A DNA stretch of 64,000 nucleotides, taken from assembly GCA_900472785.1 (NCBI GenBank), contig UCJH01000028.1:45031-109030 (forward strand). The letters are read 5' to 3'. The stretch is from Hyphomicrobiales bacterium. GTDB taxonomy: Bacteria > Pseudomonadota > Alphaproteobacteria > Rhizobiales > Rhizobiaceae. Both the position numbers and the translations under genes were made by a program. Shown here piece by piece: positions 1-8,995 of the stretch (the first letter of the stretch is position 1; each line of letters opens with the position of its first letter). A model generated the notes under the pieces. The model saw nothing but the letters and a program-made list of their open reading frames with translations. It did not search any database and was not told the origin of the DNA.

Positions 1-36
1 TGACGAAGCACGCGTAATTTTTGCCGCGTGTCTAGA

Positions 37-525
37 TTAGCGGCGAGCACCCGCGGCTTGCGCGAGTGGCTGTACCGATTGTCGTGCCATGGTTTTTACC
101 ACCGTACGCAGCGCCGCCGTTTGCTCGAGTATCGATCCGTCGAGCTTGAACTGGTTGACAAGCTCACGAAGCTTTTGAGCCTCCTGGGCCAGCGAAGCGG
201 ATGCCGCAGTCGACTGCTCTACCATAGCCGCGTTCTGTTGTGTCGTTTGGTCCATCTGATTGACCGCGATATTGACCTCGCCCAAGCCGATTGATTGCTC
301 CTTTGCGGATGTAGCGATAGAATCCATGTGCTGGTTAACCTGAGAGATAAAGGCTCCAATCGTCTTCAAGGATACGCCAGTGTCACGCACGAGTTTCACG
401 CCGCTTTCCACCTCTTTTGACGAATTCTGGATTAGCCCCTTTATCTCCTTGGCTGCAGTGGCCGAGCGTTGCGCGAGTTCGCGTACCTCCTGGGCGACGA
501 CAGCGAAACCTTTGCCGGCCTCGCC
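37..525 (-). pseudogene. Methyl-accepting chemotaxis protein, C-terminal remnant
   Basis: The reverse strand encodes the conserved signalling hairpin tip of a chemoreceptor, with EAGKGFAVVAQEVRELAQRS followed by the second helix and a short tail that ends at the stop at 37. In frame just before GEAGKGF there is a TGA stop (526-528), and no chemoreceptor sequence (membrane segments, HAMP domain, first signalling helix) is recognisable beyond it. An intact receptor would run several hundred codons further upstream. An ATG at 411 could start a 124-residue fragment, but that would lack the tip and could not signal normally. I read it as the 3' end of a gene cut by a rearrangement near 526. Confidence 0.75.
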
Positions 526-649
526 TCACGCACCACAGGCATCATTGAAGTTTTGAGAAAGGCAAATATAACATCAACGCGGCTCGTCTCCGGATGATAG
601 GCGCGATAGATTTTTCAATATGCGCTGAGCATTATAGCGAAAGACCAAT

Positions 650-2092
650 ATGCCCAAACAGAAGCAGCCTGCTATTGTCAGCACTGGTATCGTCGGCCTG
701 AATGAAATCCTGCGCGGTGGGCTACCTGCGTCGAACCTTTACATGCTTCAGGGTGCGCCGGGATCGGGCAAGACAACAGCCGCACTGCAGTTTTTGCGCG
801 CCGGTGTCGAGGCCGGCGAGAGCTGCATTTACGTCACGCTATCTCAAACGGCCGCGGAGCTCGAGGCAATCGCCGTGTCGCACGGCTGGACGCTCGACGG
901 GATCCGGGTGGAAGAGTTGTCCACATCGGGCACCCTTAACGAGGCCGATGACCAGAGCATATTTCTGACCGCCGATCTCCGCTTGGACGAGACAAGAAAG
1001 ACCATTGAAGCCGCAATCGAGGAGCACAAGCCTCGCCGCCTCGTCTACGACTCCCTCCTTGAGATTCGCCTGATCACTGGCGATAGCCCGCGCTTTCGCC
1101 GCGAATTGATCGGCTTCAAATCGTTCCTTGCCAAAAAGAACGTTGTCGCATTGCTGCTGGATACACAGACGCCCGGCTATGACCGCAGCGGCGAGGAGGT
1201 CGAGGGGCTTGCCCACGGCGTTATCCGGTTCGACAAGTCGCTGGAGGAATATGGCGGCGTGCGTCGCCGTATCGAGGTCTCCAAGATGCGCGGCGTGCCG
1301 ATCGCCGACGGTTATCACGATATGGCTATCCGGGAAGGGGAGGGCGTCGTCGTGTTCCCCCGCATCATGCCAAGCGCTGCGTCGGAAAGCGCCAAACCGC
1401 AGCTGATCAAGTCCGGGGTTGCTGAGCTTGATGAGATGTTCGGTGGCGGCCAGGAGCCTGGGACCACGACATTGGTCATCGGGCAGTCGGGCACCGGCAA
1501 ATCCACGATGTCATCCCTCTATGCCACGGCAGCCCTCGAACGGGGTGAGAGTGTCGCACTCTTCCTGTTCGAGGAGCGGTTGGAAACTTTCTTCCGTCGT
1601 TCTGAAGGTCTGGGCATGGAACTCAGGCAGTTTCACACGGACGGCAAACTCATCCTGCGCGATTTCAATCCCAACGAAATCTCCCCCGGAGAGTTCGGCC
1701 AGATCGTCCAGGATGCCGTCACGCAGAACAAATCCCGCGTCGTGGTCATCGATAGTCTAACGGGATATCTGAACTCTCTGCCGCACCGCGAGAAGGCAGT
1801 TCGCGACATCCAATCGCTGCTGAAGTATCTCGCGCGCTCCGGTGTCCTGACCATGCTGATCGTCGCGCAACATGGGCTTATCGGGCAAAATGTCGGCATT
1901 GATGTTGATGTCAGCTTTCTCGGCGACACCGTTCTGCTTCTGCGGATCATGGAACATGAGGGGCGCCTGCGTCGAAATATTACTGTGGTCAAAAAGCGTC
2001 ACGGCCCACACGATCTCAATATTCGTGAACTGATCATCGCAAGCGGAAGCGTCAGTGTCGTTGCGTATAATCCCCTGCCTGATCCGAAATGA
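650..2092 (+). CDS. KaiC-like double-domain RecA-type ATPase
   Basis: 480 residues with two tandem KaiC/RecA domains. The first has a Walker A at residues 35-43 (GAPGSGKTT) and Walker B near 131-135. The second has Walker A at 278-286 (GQSGTGKST), the catalytic Glu pair at 308-309 (FEE) and Walker B near 364-368. In the first domain the position of the Glu pair reads Ser65-Gln66, so its ATPase chemistry is probably altered. At the cyanobacterial autophosphorylation site Ser is kept (S422) but the following Thr is Phe423. There is no kaiB nearby, so a circadian clock is not implied. KaiC-like proteins paired with kinases are known in other alphaproteobacteria. It overlaps the next gene by 4 bases (ATGA), so the two are probably translated together. 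Confidence 0.88.
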   Translation: MPKQKQPAIVSTGIVGLNEILRGGLPASNLYMLQGAPGSGKTTAALQFLRAGVEAGESCIYVTLSQTAAELEAIAVSHGWTLDGIRVEELSTSGTLNEADDQSIFLTADLRLDETRKTIEAAIEEHKPRRLVYDSLLEIRLITGDSPRFRRELIGFKSFLAKKNVVALLLDTQTPGYDRSGEEVEGLAHGVIRFDKSLEEYGGVRRRIEVSKMRGVPIADGYHDMAIREGEGVVVFPRIMPSAASESAKPQLIKSGVAELDEMFGGGQEPGTTTLVIGQSGTGKSTMSSLYATAALERGESVALFLFEERLETFFRRSEGLGMELRQFHTDGKLILRDFNPNEISPGEFGQIVQDAVTQNKSRVVVIDSLTGYLNSLPHREKAVRDIQSLLKYLARSGVLTMLIVAQHGLIGQNVGIDVDVSFLGDTVLLLRIMEHEGRLRRNITVVKKRHGPHDLNIRELIIASGSVSVVAYNPLPDPK

Positions 2093-3129
2093 AGACAGTG
2101 CCGAGCGAAAGCGAGCTCGACTGGGTGCTCGTCCTTGCTCCCTTTCGCAAGGACGCTGATTACGTCGCTGCCCTCCTTCGGGAACAGAAGATCGAGGTCA
2201 AGGCGGCCAAGGCGGACGGGGATCTGGTCGAGCATCTCGCTTTGTCTCCGGGGATCATCGTCATCACCCACGAGGCGTTGAACTCGCAGGTTGTTGCACG
2301 GATTGCCACGCATCTAGCGGGCCAGCCCAACTGGTCAGAAGTGCCAATTATCGTGCTTTTGGAGCGGACTGCCCCGATTGCACGGATCCGCAGTCAATTG
2401 CTGAATTCCTGGCCTGGTTCGCGTCTCTTGTTCTACACGCGTCCGATCGCGCCACTGGAACTCGTGAACGGCATCCAGTCAAATCTATTGGTGCGACTAC
2501 GCCAACGACAGGTCCGCGATTCCATCGAACGGGAACGCGAACTGCGGCTGGAGCTCAATCACCGGGTAAAGAATATCCTCGCAAGCGTCACGTCGATTTT
2601 TCAGATGACACGGCGCGGCGCCACGTCCGTCGAGGGACTGGCCAGCGATTTCGCGGATCGGCTGCAGGCACTGTCCAACGTCCATAGCGCCGTTTTTGAG
2701 GCTGGCGGCGAGGAAGTCTCGCTCTCGGCCGTCGTTGACCTGACGGTTTCTCCCTACAACAGCAATGGCGTGACCCGCATTAACATCATTGGGCCGGATC
2801 TTGTAGTTAGTCGCGACGCCGGAACCACGATCGCGCTTTGTCTGCACGAATTGATAACGAACGCCATCAAATATGGCGCCCTTTCGCATCCCGATGGACA
2901 TGTTGACTTGCTGTGGTCAGTTAGCAAAAACGGCAATTCCGAACTCTCCCTGAGCTGGACTGAACTCGGGGGGCCGGTTGTGCAAGAACCGACGCGGCAG
3001 GGCTATGGGACGCGATATGTGCGCTCCTCACTGGGATCGTTATTCGGCACGGTTCCAGAGATCGTCTTCGCTCCGGAGGGTTTTCGTTTTTCAGTGGAAG
3101 GGTCGCTGGCCCGCCTGGCAAGACAATAA
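2089..3129 (+). CDS. HWE-family sensor histidine kinase
   Basis: 346 residues, soluble. Residues 10-135 look like a degenerate receiver or other alpha/beta sensory domain. A short coiled stretch (137-155) leads to the HWE phosphoacceptor motif LNHRVKN with His158. The ATPase part has the family-typical His in the N box (CLHELITNA, H253, N258) and the WxE motif (W290-T-E292, then LGGP). HWE kinases phosphorylate receivers and are abundant in Rhizobiales. Translational coupling to the KaiC-like ATPase suggests that the ATPase is its sensory partner, and the receiver protein 160 bp downstream is the likely phosphate acceptor. Both links are inferred from position. Confidence 0.88.
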   Translation: MKTVPSESELDWVLVLAPFRKDADYVAALLREQKIEVKAAKADGDLVEHLALSPGIIVITHEALNSQVVARIATHLAGQPNWSEVPIIVLLERTAPIARIRSQLLNSWPGSRLLFYTRPIAPLELVNGIQSNLLVRLRQRQVRDSIERERELRLELNHRVKNILASVTSIFQMTRRGATSVEGLASDFADRLQALSNVHSAVFEAGGEEVSLSAVVDLTVSPYNSNGVTRINIIGPDLVVSRDAGTTIALCLHELITNAIKYGALSHPDGHVDLLWSVSKNGNSELSLSWTELGGPVVQEPTRQGYGTRYVRSSLGSLFGTVPEIVFAPEGFRFSVEGSLARLARQ

Positions 3130-3291
3130 ATTGTGAAATTTTCGTCAAGCCCACGCTGAATAGTCCTTCCCGGTAACACCCTGGAAGATAATCCGGTTCC
3201 TCCTTGGATCAATCCGTATTTCCGCGCGTTCATCCGGTTCGCTTATTAAAAAAGACACATATGCAAGCGTCAACTGCGGAGAGTATTAGGG

Positions 3292-3663
3292 ATGACGCAA
3301 ATGGGGATCACAGTCGTTGTCGTCGAAGACGAGGCGATCGTCCGGCTGGATATCGCAATGTCACTTGAGGCCGAAGGGTTCATTGTGCTCGAGGCTTCAA
3401 ACGCCGATGAAGCCATCGACATTCTGAATGCTCATCCGGAGATCCGATTAATGTTCACGGACATCGACATGCCGGGCAGCATGGACGGATTGATGTTGGC
3501 TTCTGCTGTTCGCGACAGGTGGCCCCCGGTCAAGATCCTCATGGCTTCGGGTCACCGTCAATTGAGCGATGAGCTTTTACCGGTTAAGGGCAAGTTTTTC
3601 AGCAAGCCTTACAATCATGCCCGCGTCATCGCGACGATGAGAGAAATGCTGGCGGCGGCGTAG
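3292..3663 (+). CDS. Single-domain response regulator
   Basis: 123 residues forming one CheY-like receiver domain with no output domain. The acidic pocket is Glu12-Asp13, the phosphoacceptor is Asp57 in FTDIDMPG, the switch Ser is S86 (MASGH) and the conserved Lys is K105 (SKPY). Stand-alone receivers of this kind usually pair with HWE kinases and act through protein-protein contacts. A second ATG lies nine bases downstream; the first has GGAG ten bases before it. It sits behind the KaiC-like/HWE kinase pair but is separated by 162 bp, so it may have its own promoter. Confidence 0.9.
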   Translation: MTQMGITVVVVEDEAIVRLDIAMSLEAEGFIVLEASNADEAIDILNAHPEIRLMFTDIDMPGSMDGLMLASAVRDRWPPVKILMASGHRQLSDELLPVKGKFFSKPYNHARVIATMREMLAAA

Positions 3664-3722
3664 GCATAAGCTGCGATCGGAAGCCCGCCTTTCGAGTCGA
3701 GCTCCCTGGTTTTCCAACCGCT

Positions 3723-3980
3723 TCAGAAATCCTTGCCAGCGCCGGGTGGAAGTGCCGGCGCCGCTTCATTCTTCGGCTTTTCGGCGATCATCACTTCGGA
3801 TGTGACCAGCAGGTCGACGACGGAAGCCGCATCGTGGAGCGCGGTACGGATCACCCTTTCCGGGTCGATGACGTCCTGAGCATAGAGATCGCCATATTCG
3901 CGGCTCTGTGTGTTCCGCCCAAAGAACAGATCGTTCTTTTCGCGCAGCTTGCCGACAATGATCGAACCTTCGGCGCCGGC
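3723..3980 (-). pseudogene. groEL 3' remnant (chaperonin C-terminus)
   Basis: The last 85 codons encode a clear GroEL C-terminal region: AGAEGSIIVGKL, then EYGDLYAQDVIDP, RTALHDAASVVDLLVTSE and MIAEKPK with a short AAPALPPG tail. A full GroEL has about 545 residues. The open frame continues to an ATG at 4115, but those codons show no chaperonin similarity, so the homology breaks at about 3980. The apical, intermediate and ATP-binding parts are missing, so no functional chaperonin can be made. It diverges from hsp20, which suggests a former heat-shock gene cluster that decayed. Confidence 0.8.
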
Positions 3981-4156
3981 ATGACTTGTACGCAGACTTG
4001 CGCGACCTTCGGGATAATGCGGGGGTTGACGAGCTAGATTGACTGGTGCCGGCAGCGGCAAAAGGGCCAGAATTTTTCCGGCCGCGCTCTTGAAACCGAA
4101 ATTCTTAAAAACCAAATCGATTGACGCCAGCCGCTAATGACAGGGCTGGCCTTGCT

Positions 4157-4208
4157 GGGAGCGTCGCTTTCGGCGCTTCCCATCCATGTTGCTTCAAGGA
4201 GGATATGG
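4157..4208 (+). promoter_or_regulatory. ROSE-like RNA thermometer in hsp20 leader
   Basis: Two successive hairpins precede the hsp20 start. The first pairs GGGA (4157-4160) with TCCC (4178-4181) and GCG (4161-4163) with CGC (4174-4176), leaving one bulged base. The second pairs CCAT (4184-4187) with ATGG (4205-4208). Inside it TTGCT (4189-4193) faces the Shine-Dalgarno AGGAGGA (4197-4203), with one unpaired G at 4191. The TTGCT motif opposite AGGA with an odd G is the hallmark of ROSE thermometers, which control rhizobial small heat-shock genes by melting on heating. Pairings were made by eye. Confidence 0.6.
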
Positions 4209-4209
4209 T

Positions 4210-4683
4210 ATGGCAACATCTAATGACTATGCACCGTTGTACCGCTCGAGCGTCGGCTTTGACCGCGTCTTCAACCTTCTGGAAAACGCCCAGCGTGCCC
4301 GCTCGATCAGCGACTGGCCGCCCTATGACATCGTCAAGACCGGCGAGGACAGCTACCGGATTTCCATTGCGGTGGCTGGCTTTTCACAAGACGATCTCGA
4401 CATCACGTTCCAGTCCAACCTTCTGACTGTCACCGGGAAGAAGCAGGAGACAGCCACTGACGGCTACCTGCATCGCGGCATTGCCGGTCGACCGTTTGAA
4501 CATCGGTTCGAGCTGGCCGGCCACGTCCGGGTGAACGGGGCGGACCTCAGCAACGGTCTCCTGTTGATCGATCTCGTTCGCGAGATCCCGGAGGCCCTGA
4601 AGCCGCGCAAGATCTCCATCCAGAGCGAGCCCGCTTTGATGTCGGCTGCCCCGGCGCAGATCGAAGCGCAAAAGGCGGCTTAA
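4210..4683 (+). CDS. Small heat-shock protein (Hsp20/IbpA family)
   Basis: 157 residues from the ATG at 4210, chosen because AAGGAGG lies seven bases upstream; an in-frame ATG at 4186 would fall inside the regulatory hairpin. The alpha-crystallin domain covers about residues 28-130, beginning WPPYDIVKTGEDSYRISIAV. The expected C-terminal anchor of the I-x-I type is present as RKISIQS. The protein would hold unfolded clients in the cytoplasm in an ATP-independent way. The leader carries a ROSE-like thermometer, so expression should rise on heating. It lies beside a groEL remnant on the opposite strand. Confidence 0.92.
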   Translation: MATSNDYAPLYRSSVGFDRVFNLLENAQRARSISDWPPYDIVKTGEDSYRISIAVAGFSQDDLDITFQSNLLTVTGKKQETATDGYLHRGIAGRPFEHRFELAGHVRVNGADLSNGLLLIDLVREIPEALKPRKISIQSEPALMSAAPAQIEAQKAA

Positions 4684-4755
4684 CCCATATTTCGGCAGAA
4701 CAGGGGCGCTGTGGCGACGGCGCCCATCAACATTCCGGGTGGGAAGGAGAGAGCG

Positions 4756-5136
4756 ATGAAACCCGATATGTTCAGACAGCCTGTTTACATACTTGTTGGC
4801 CTTGGCTTTCCAGCAGAGGTTCGAAGCGTGATGGATGCCTATCGACATCTCCTCGAATGGCCGGCTTCAATGCGAGACAACGCACATTCGATCGCGCTCA
4901 AGGCCTGCGGCGCGGCACTTCGCGGCGAGATCGAAGCGGAAACCGCGCGCGGCCTGTTTGCAGCCTTCGCAGATATACACAATCTGCTGGCACCTGATAC
5001 GAACGTGATCGCCGCGTCACGCCTGCCCTGCAGCGCGACCGGGATCCGCATGTGCGATGAGGAGACCGATGATACACGACATGCTGCAGCAGGCCGCCGA
5101 CAATGCGAGGCGATGGGACCACCGTTCCTGGTTTAG
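4756..5136 (+). CDS. DUF982 domain protein
   Basis: 126 residues from the ATG at 4756, which has GGAAGGAGAG just upstream; an earlier in-frame ATG at 4711 has no ribosome site. Residues 8-75 match the DUF982 pattern familiar from rhizobia: PVYILVGLGFPAEVRSVMDAY, a WP pair, an alpha-helical core rich in Ala, and EAETARGLFAAFADIHNLL. The domain has no known biochemical role. The last 45 residues are low in order and rich in Arg/Ala, and could be a frame extension beyond the native end. It follows hsp20 by 72 bp and might be co-transcribed with it. Confidence 0.7.
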   Translation: MKPDMFRQPVYILVGLGFPAEVRSVMDAYRHLLEWPASMRDNAHSIALKACGAALRGEIEAETARGLFAAFADIHNLLAPDTNVIAASRLPCSATGIRMCDEETDDTRHAAAGRRQCEAMGPPFLV

Positions 5137-5781
5137 GGCATGCAGCTTCCGCGGCCGATCGACGTGGTGAGAGCACGGGCTTTTCCGTAGATGACGAGCG
5201 AGCGATCCTCGCGGCCTGGCCTCCGACTTTTACGCTGTCGATTCGAAGCCGGCCCTTCGCCACCTGCCGGCTGCAGCAGAGCCAGTCTCTATCGATGATG
5301 AAGTGCAGTCGGCACTCAAGGCACTTGATCGGCGCTATAGTCTCTAAACGCCTGGGCGTTCAGGCGGCCTGCTTCATCGACTTGCCAAGCCGCTTGATCG
5401 CTTGACCGAGCGATCGCTGCTCGTCGCAACGACCTGCCAGACGCTTATATTCTAACGCAGAGCCGGAACGGTGCGGATCGTAAAAAGCTTCAAATAGAGG
5501 GTCATCTTCTTCACTTGGCCAAATTTCTTACTGCTGCCAATTTGACGGAGGTGCGAAATTCTTCGGGTCTTTGTCGTGCGGGTGTCGATGTCTCCGTTTC
5601 CGATCGCTCTTGGCAGGAATTCTCAATGGAAATACCGCGCTGTTCCGGGTCAGATCTAAATGGAAATCAACAGTGGGACCTAAGAAGGGGGGATTGACAT
5701 TGAAGCTACCAAGGTATTATCGCAGTGATGAGCAGGCTGCGAGGATAGTTCACAGGGAACAATACCTTGGATGCTTTCACT
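5137..5781. other. Gene-poor stretch with degraded coding traces
   Basis: No intact gene is seen. A perfect 6-bp inverted repeat (CGCCTG 5349-5354, CAGGCG 5361-5366) overlaps the end of the small reverse-strand frame listed separately. The forward open frames here have unlikely composition. The stretch between the DUF982 gene and the L,D-transpeptidase seems to be decaying sequence. Confidence 0.4.
5360..5527 (-). pseudogene. Short reverse-strand coding remnant, no start codon
   Basis: The reverse frame 5527 to 5360 reads 55 codons of protein-like sequence (for example DDPLFEAFYDP, then SALEYKRLAGRCDEQRSL, then AIKRLGKSMKQAA and a stop). It has no ATG, GTG or TTG start. The same frame is open for about 30 further codons upstream of a TAA at 5528-5530 and includes DKDPKNFAPPSNWQQ before that stop. 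This could be one small gene broken by a nonsense change, or two unrelated fragments. I do not recognise the family. Confidence 0.3.
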
Positions 5782-6852
5782 CTACATGAACTTGACCGAA
5801 ACGTCCCTTACCAGCAGTTTGGCCAGTTCTTCTGCATCCCAATTTGTTAAGCGAACGCATCCGTGTGACCCGGTCTTATCGATCCGGCTTGGTTCCGGGG
5901 TGCCGTGAATACCAAAGGTCGGTTCTGATAAGTCGATCCAGACTGTGCCAACGGGACCGTTAGGACCGGGAGGAAGCGTAAGCACTGTGCTGTTGTCACC
6001 CTGCTGAAAATTAACCTTGGGATTATAGGTGTAGTTGGGATTGATCACGACGGTTTTGACGGTGTGCGTCCCCGAGGGAGACGGGTTGGTCTCACTTCCG
6101 ATCGTTGCTGGATATGCAACCAACAAAGTGTCATCGGCCGCATAGGCTCTGACCTGCCCCTCCGCCTTATCCACTTCAAGCCTGACGGCTCTGCCTTCTT
6201 TGTTTTCGCCAAGATCGGCTACGAATATCGTTTCCCCTTCCAGGAATTGCGCATTGGGATTGAGTGCCTTTAGGAAGTCCTCCCCCATATGGAAGCGTTC
6301 AGCCAACCCCTCGGTCACAGTTGAATATCCCAGGTATGTCATCTGCGCCATCAATGCGTAGTCTTTTGGAATGGCACCAACAACGACGGAGATATCCTCG
6401 GCAGTGATGACATAGCTGCCAATGACCTGCTCTGGATCCTGGATCGCACCAATAACTTGAGACCCGATTTTGCCGTCGACTGGCAAGCCATGCATGGCTT
6501 CAAATGCCGCAATCGCGCTTCGAAGGTTCCCACCGTCAAGCCCGTCGATGATCCCTGGAGACGCTCCGGCTCGGTCAAGCAAAACCTGGAGACGGGCGAC
6601 CGATGCTGATTGTGCATTCGTGTCGAACGGTAAGGCGACAGCATCCGAATCCGTCGTCGTATCGACTATGCTTGCCGTTGTGATCGTATCGATCTCTTTT
6701 GGCGTCGCCGTAAAGATCGCGGGGATGACATCCAAAGATGCGGTATTGATCGCCTCCGGCGAAAGATCACTCGCCGCTGCAGTTTGAAAACCGACCATCG
6801 CCAGCACTGACACCATGCTTGCGAACATCAGAGGGCCGACGGTGCGTGACAT
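5782..6852 (-). CDS. Periplasmic L,D-transpeptidase (YkuD) with peptidoglycan-binding domain
   Basis: 356 residues from the ATG at 6852, chosen for AAAGGAA upstream and because it places a signal peptide (about residues 1-27, cut after AAA) at the N-terminus; the open frame extends 11 codons further. Residues 84-137 form a PG_binding_1-like helical domain (RLQVLLDRAG, AIAAFEAMHGLPVDGKIG). The catalytic YkuD domain spans about 220-356 with His316 and the SHGCVRL motif (Ser329, His330, Cys332, Arg334). Cys332 would form 3-3 crosslinks in peptidoglycan or attach proteins to it. The product acts in the periplasm. It appears monocistronic. Confidence 0.92.
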   Translation of the reverse strand: MSRTVGPLMFASMVSVLAMVGFQTAAASDLSPEAINTASLDVIPAIFTATPKEIDTITTASIVDTTTDSDAVALPFDTNAQSASVARLQVLLDRAGASPGIIDGLDGGNLRSAIAAFEAMHGLPVDGKIGSQVIGAIQDPEQVIGSYVITAEDISVVVGAIPKDYALMAQMTYLGYSTVTEGLAERFHMGEDFLKALNPNAQFLEGETIFVADLGENKEGRAVRLEVDKAEGQVRAYAADDTLLVAYPATIGSETNPSPSGTHTVKTVVINPNYTYNPKVNFQQGDNSTVLTLPPGPNGPVGTVWIDLSEPTFGIHGTPEPSRIDKTGSHGCVRLTNWDAEELAKLLVRDVSVKFM

Positions 6853-7210
6853 GGGGATTCCTTTGGAGCAGGCGACCTCCGCCAAACATCTAAAAGGTAC
6901 AGGAATGGTTAACGGATCGATAAGGACTACCTGCGAGTAACCTCGAGGAGCACCTTTGCTAGCCGCATGTGGTGATTGCGAAACGGAACATGGCAGTATC
7001 TCGACAATCCGCGCCTACGCGCGTGGATGAAAGCATGGCCCTCGTTGCTGTCCTGACATTCACGTCAGCGTTTAAATACGCGACCCATAAATGCTTTTCT
7101 TCCACAGCGCAGAAGGTTCCAAGGTTTCCCCAACCGTGTGTACTCCAAATCCAAAATCATATGCCGGCGACCTTCCTTGTGTGCCTGCGTAAAAAAACCA
7201 TGCCCATTGA
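6853..7210. other. Intergenic region
   Basis: Between two reverse-strand genes. It must hold the promoter of the L,D-transpeptidase and the 3' end of the xylD operon. A run of seven T on the reverse strand (as A at 7193-7199) follows the xylD stop, but the preceding stem is too short to call a terminator with confidence. No other gene is seen. Confidence 0.35.
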
Positions 7211-8995
7211 TCAGTGGTTGTGCCGCGGCAGCTTTTCAGCAAGCTTGCGGAATTCCGGGGCGCCATCGATGACTGCCCCATCGGACAGCTGGGTCACGGT
7301 GCGCCGGTACAGCATCTGCCATGGCGTGGCATCGGCCGGCACGGCGGGAATGCCTTGCCCCTTGCGCCGCTCGATCTCCTGCGCCTCGACCAGTATGTCG
7401 CAGCGGCCGTTGTTGAAATCAATGCGGATGATGTCGCCAGTGCGCACATAGGCAAGACCGCCACCGGCGGCACTTTCCGGTGAGGCGTTAAGGATTGACG
7501 GGCTATCGGCCGTGCCCGACTGGCGGCCGTCGCCAATCGTCGGCAGGCTGAGAATGCCCTTTTTGATCAGGTGATCCGGAGGCTGCATGTTGACCACTTC
7601 AGCCGATCCCGGCCAGCCGAGCGGGCCAGCGCCGCGGATCACGAGGATCGTCCGCTCATCGATGTCCAGCGACGGGTCGTTGATGCGTTTGTGATAATCC
7701 TCGGAGCCATCGAAAACCACCGCCTTGCCGTCGAAGACGCCTTCCTTGTCCGGCTCGCTCAGGTAACGTTCGCGGAAACCGGCTGACACGACGCTCATTT
7801 TCATGATCGCGAAGTCGAACAGGTTGCCCTTCAGCACGAGGAAACCGGCACGCTCTTTCAGCGGGGTCTGGAAAGGCAGGATAACTTCGCGGTCGGTCGC
7901 TTCCCGGCCCTCCAGGTTCTCCGCCATGGTCTTGCCGGTCACCGTCGGACAGCCGCCCTCCAGCTTGCCCGCCTGTAGCAGTTCCCACATAATGGCGGGA
8001 ACGCCGCCGGCCCGGTGGAACCGCTCGCCGAGATAGGCGCCGGCAGGTTGCACATTGGCCAGCAGTGGAATGTCGAAACCGTGGATCTGCCAGTCGTCGG
8101 GATGCAATTCGACGCCCGCATGCTTGGCCATGGCGGCCAGATGGGGCTGTGCATTGGTCGAGCCGCCGATCGCCGAGTTCACCCGGATTGCATTGAGAAA
8201 CGCCTCACGGGTGAGGATATCCGATGGCTTGACATTCTGCCGCACCAGTTCAACGGCCCGCTGTCCGGTGCGATAGGCCATCTGGCCGCGTTCGCGGTAA
8301 GCGGCCGGGATGGCGGCGCAGCCGGTCAGCGACATGCCGAGCGCTTCCGCCATTGCATTCATGGTCGAGGCGGTGCCCATGGTGTTGCAATGGCCGATCG
8401 ATGGCGCGGAATCGAGCGCCGATTGCAGGAATTCCTCGCGAGTGATTTCGCCCGCCGCATATTTGCGGCGCGATCGCCAGATCACCGTACCGGATCCGAC
8501 CAGATCGCCATCATGCCAGCCGTCGAGCATGGGGCCGCCGGAAAAGACGATTGCGGGAATATCGACGGTCGAGGCCGCCATCAGTGCCGAAGGCGTTGTC
8601 TTGTCGCAACCGGTGGTCAACACCACGCCGTCCAGCGGATAGCCATAAAGGATTTCAACGAGGCCGAGATAGGCAAGGTTGCGGTCGAGCGCCGCGGTCG
8701 GTCGCTTGCAATTCTCAAACAGTGGATGGGTCGGAAACTCGATCGGAATGCCGCCGGCATCGCGAATGCCGTCGCGGACGCGCTTGGCAAGCTCGATATG
8801 ATGGCGGTTGCAGGGATTGATGTCGCTGCCCGACTGGGCAATGCCGATGATCGGCTTGCCGGAGCGAAGCTCTTCCGGCGTCGTGCCGTAATTCATGAAG
8901 CGCTCGAGATAGAGCGCCGTCATATCGAGATGATCCGGATTGTCGAACCAGTCCTGCGAACGCAGACGGCGCGCGCCCTTGCTATCCTCGGCCAT
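7211..8995 (-). CDS. xylD: D-xylonate dehydratase-type IlvD/Edd family dehydratase
   Basis: 594 residues, the usual length of sugar-acid dehydratases. It begins [20 protein letters not shown], contains [18 protein letters not shown] and ends KLPRHNH, all close to my recall of Caulobacter XylD. Iron-sulfur cluster cysteines are C62 (NPCNR), C130 (TTGCDKTTP) and C203 (GHCNTMG). The reaction would remove water from a pentonate to give 2-keto-3-deoxy-pentonate in the cytoplasm. It is the last gene of a three-gene reverse unit; its ATG overlaps the preceding stop by one base. The XylX-type gene across the divergent promoter supplies the next Weimberg step. The true substrate could be another C4-C6 aldonate. 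Confidence 0.85.
   Translation of the reverse strand: MAEDSKGARRLRSQDWFDNPDHLDMTALYLERFMNYGTTPEELRSGKPIIGIAQSGSDINPCNRHHIELAKRVRDGIRDAGGIPIEFPTHPLFENCKRPTAALDRNLAYLGLVEILYGYPLDGVVLTTGCDKTTPSALMAASTVDIPAIVFSGGPMLDGWHDGDLVGSGTVIWRSRRKYAAGEITREEFLQSALDSAPSIGHCNTMGTASTMNAMAEALGMSLTGCAAIPAAYRERGQMAYRTGQRAVELVRQNVKPSDILTREAFLNAIRVNSAIGGSTNAQPHLAAMAKHAGVELHPDDWQIHGFDIPLLANVQPAGAYLGERFHRAGGVPAIMWELLQAGKLEGGCPTVTGKTMAENLEGREATDREVILPFQTPLKERAGFLVLKGNLFDFAIMKMSVVSAGFRERYLSEPDKEGVFDGKAVVFDGSEDYHKRINDPSLDIDERTILVIRGAGPLGWPGSAEVVNMQPPDHLIKKGILSLPTIGDGRQSGTADSPSILNASPESAAGGGLAYVRTGDIIRIDFNNGRCDILVEAQEIERRKGQGIPAVPADATPWQMLYRRTVTQLSDGAVIDGAPEFRKLAEKLPRHNH

Noticed and set aside
3190-3230. GGAAC-N17-TGTT on the reverse strand, resembling an EcfG stress promoter
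   Set aside because: No reverse-strand gene follows, so it is likely coincidental.
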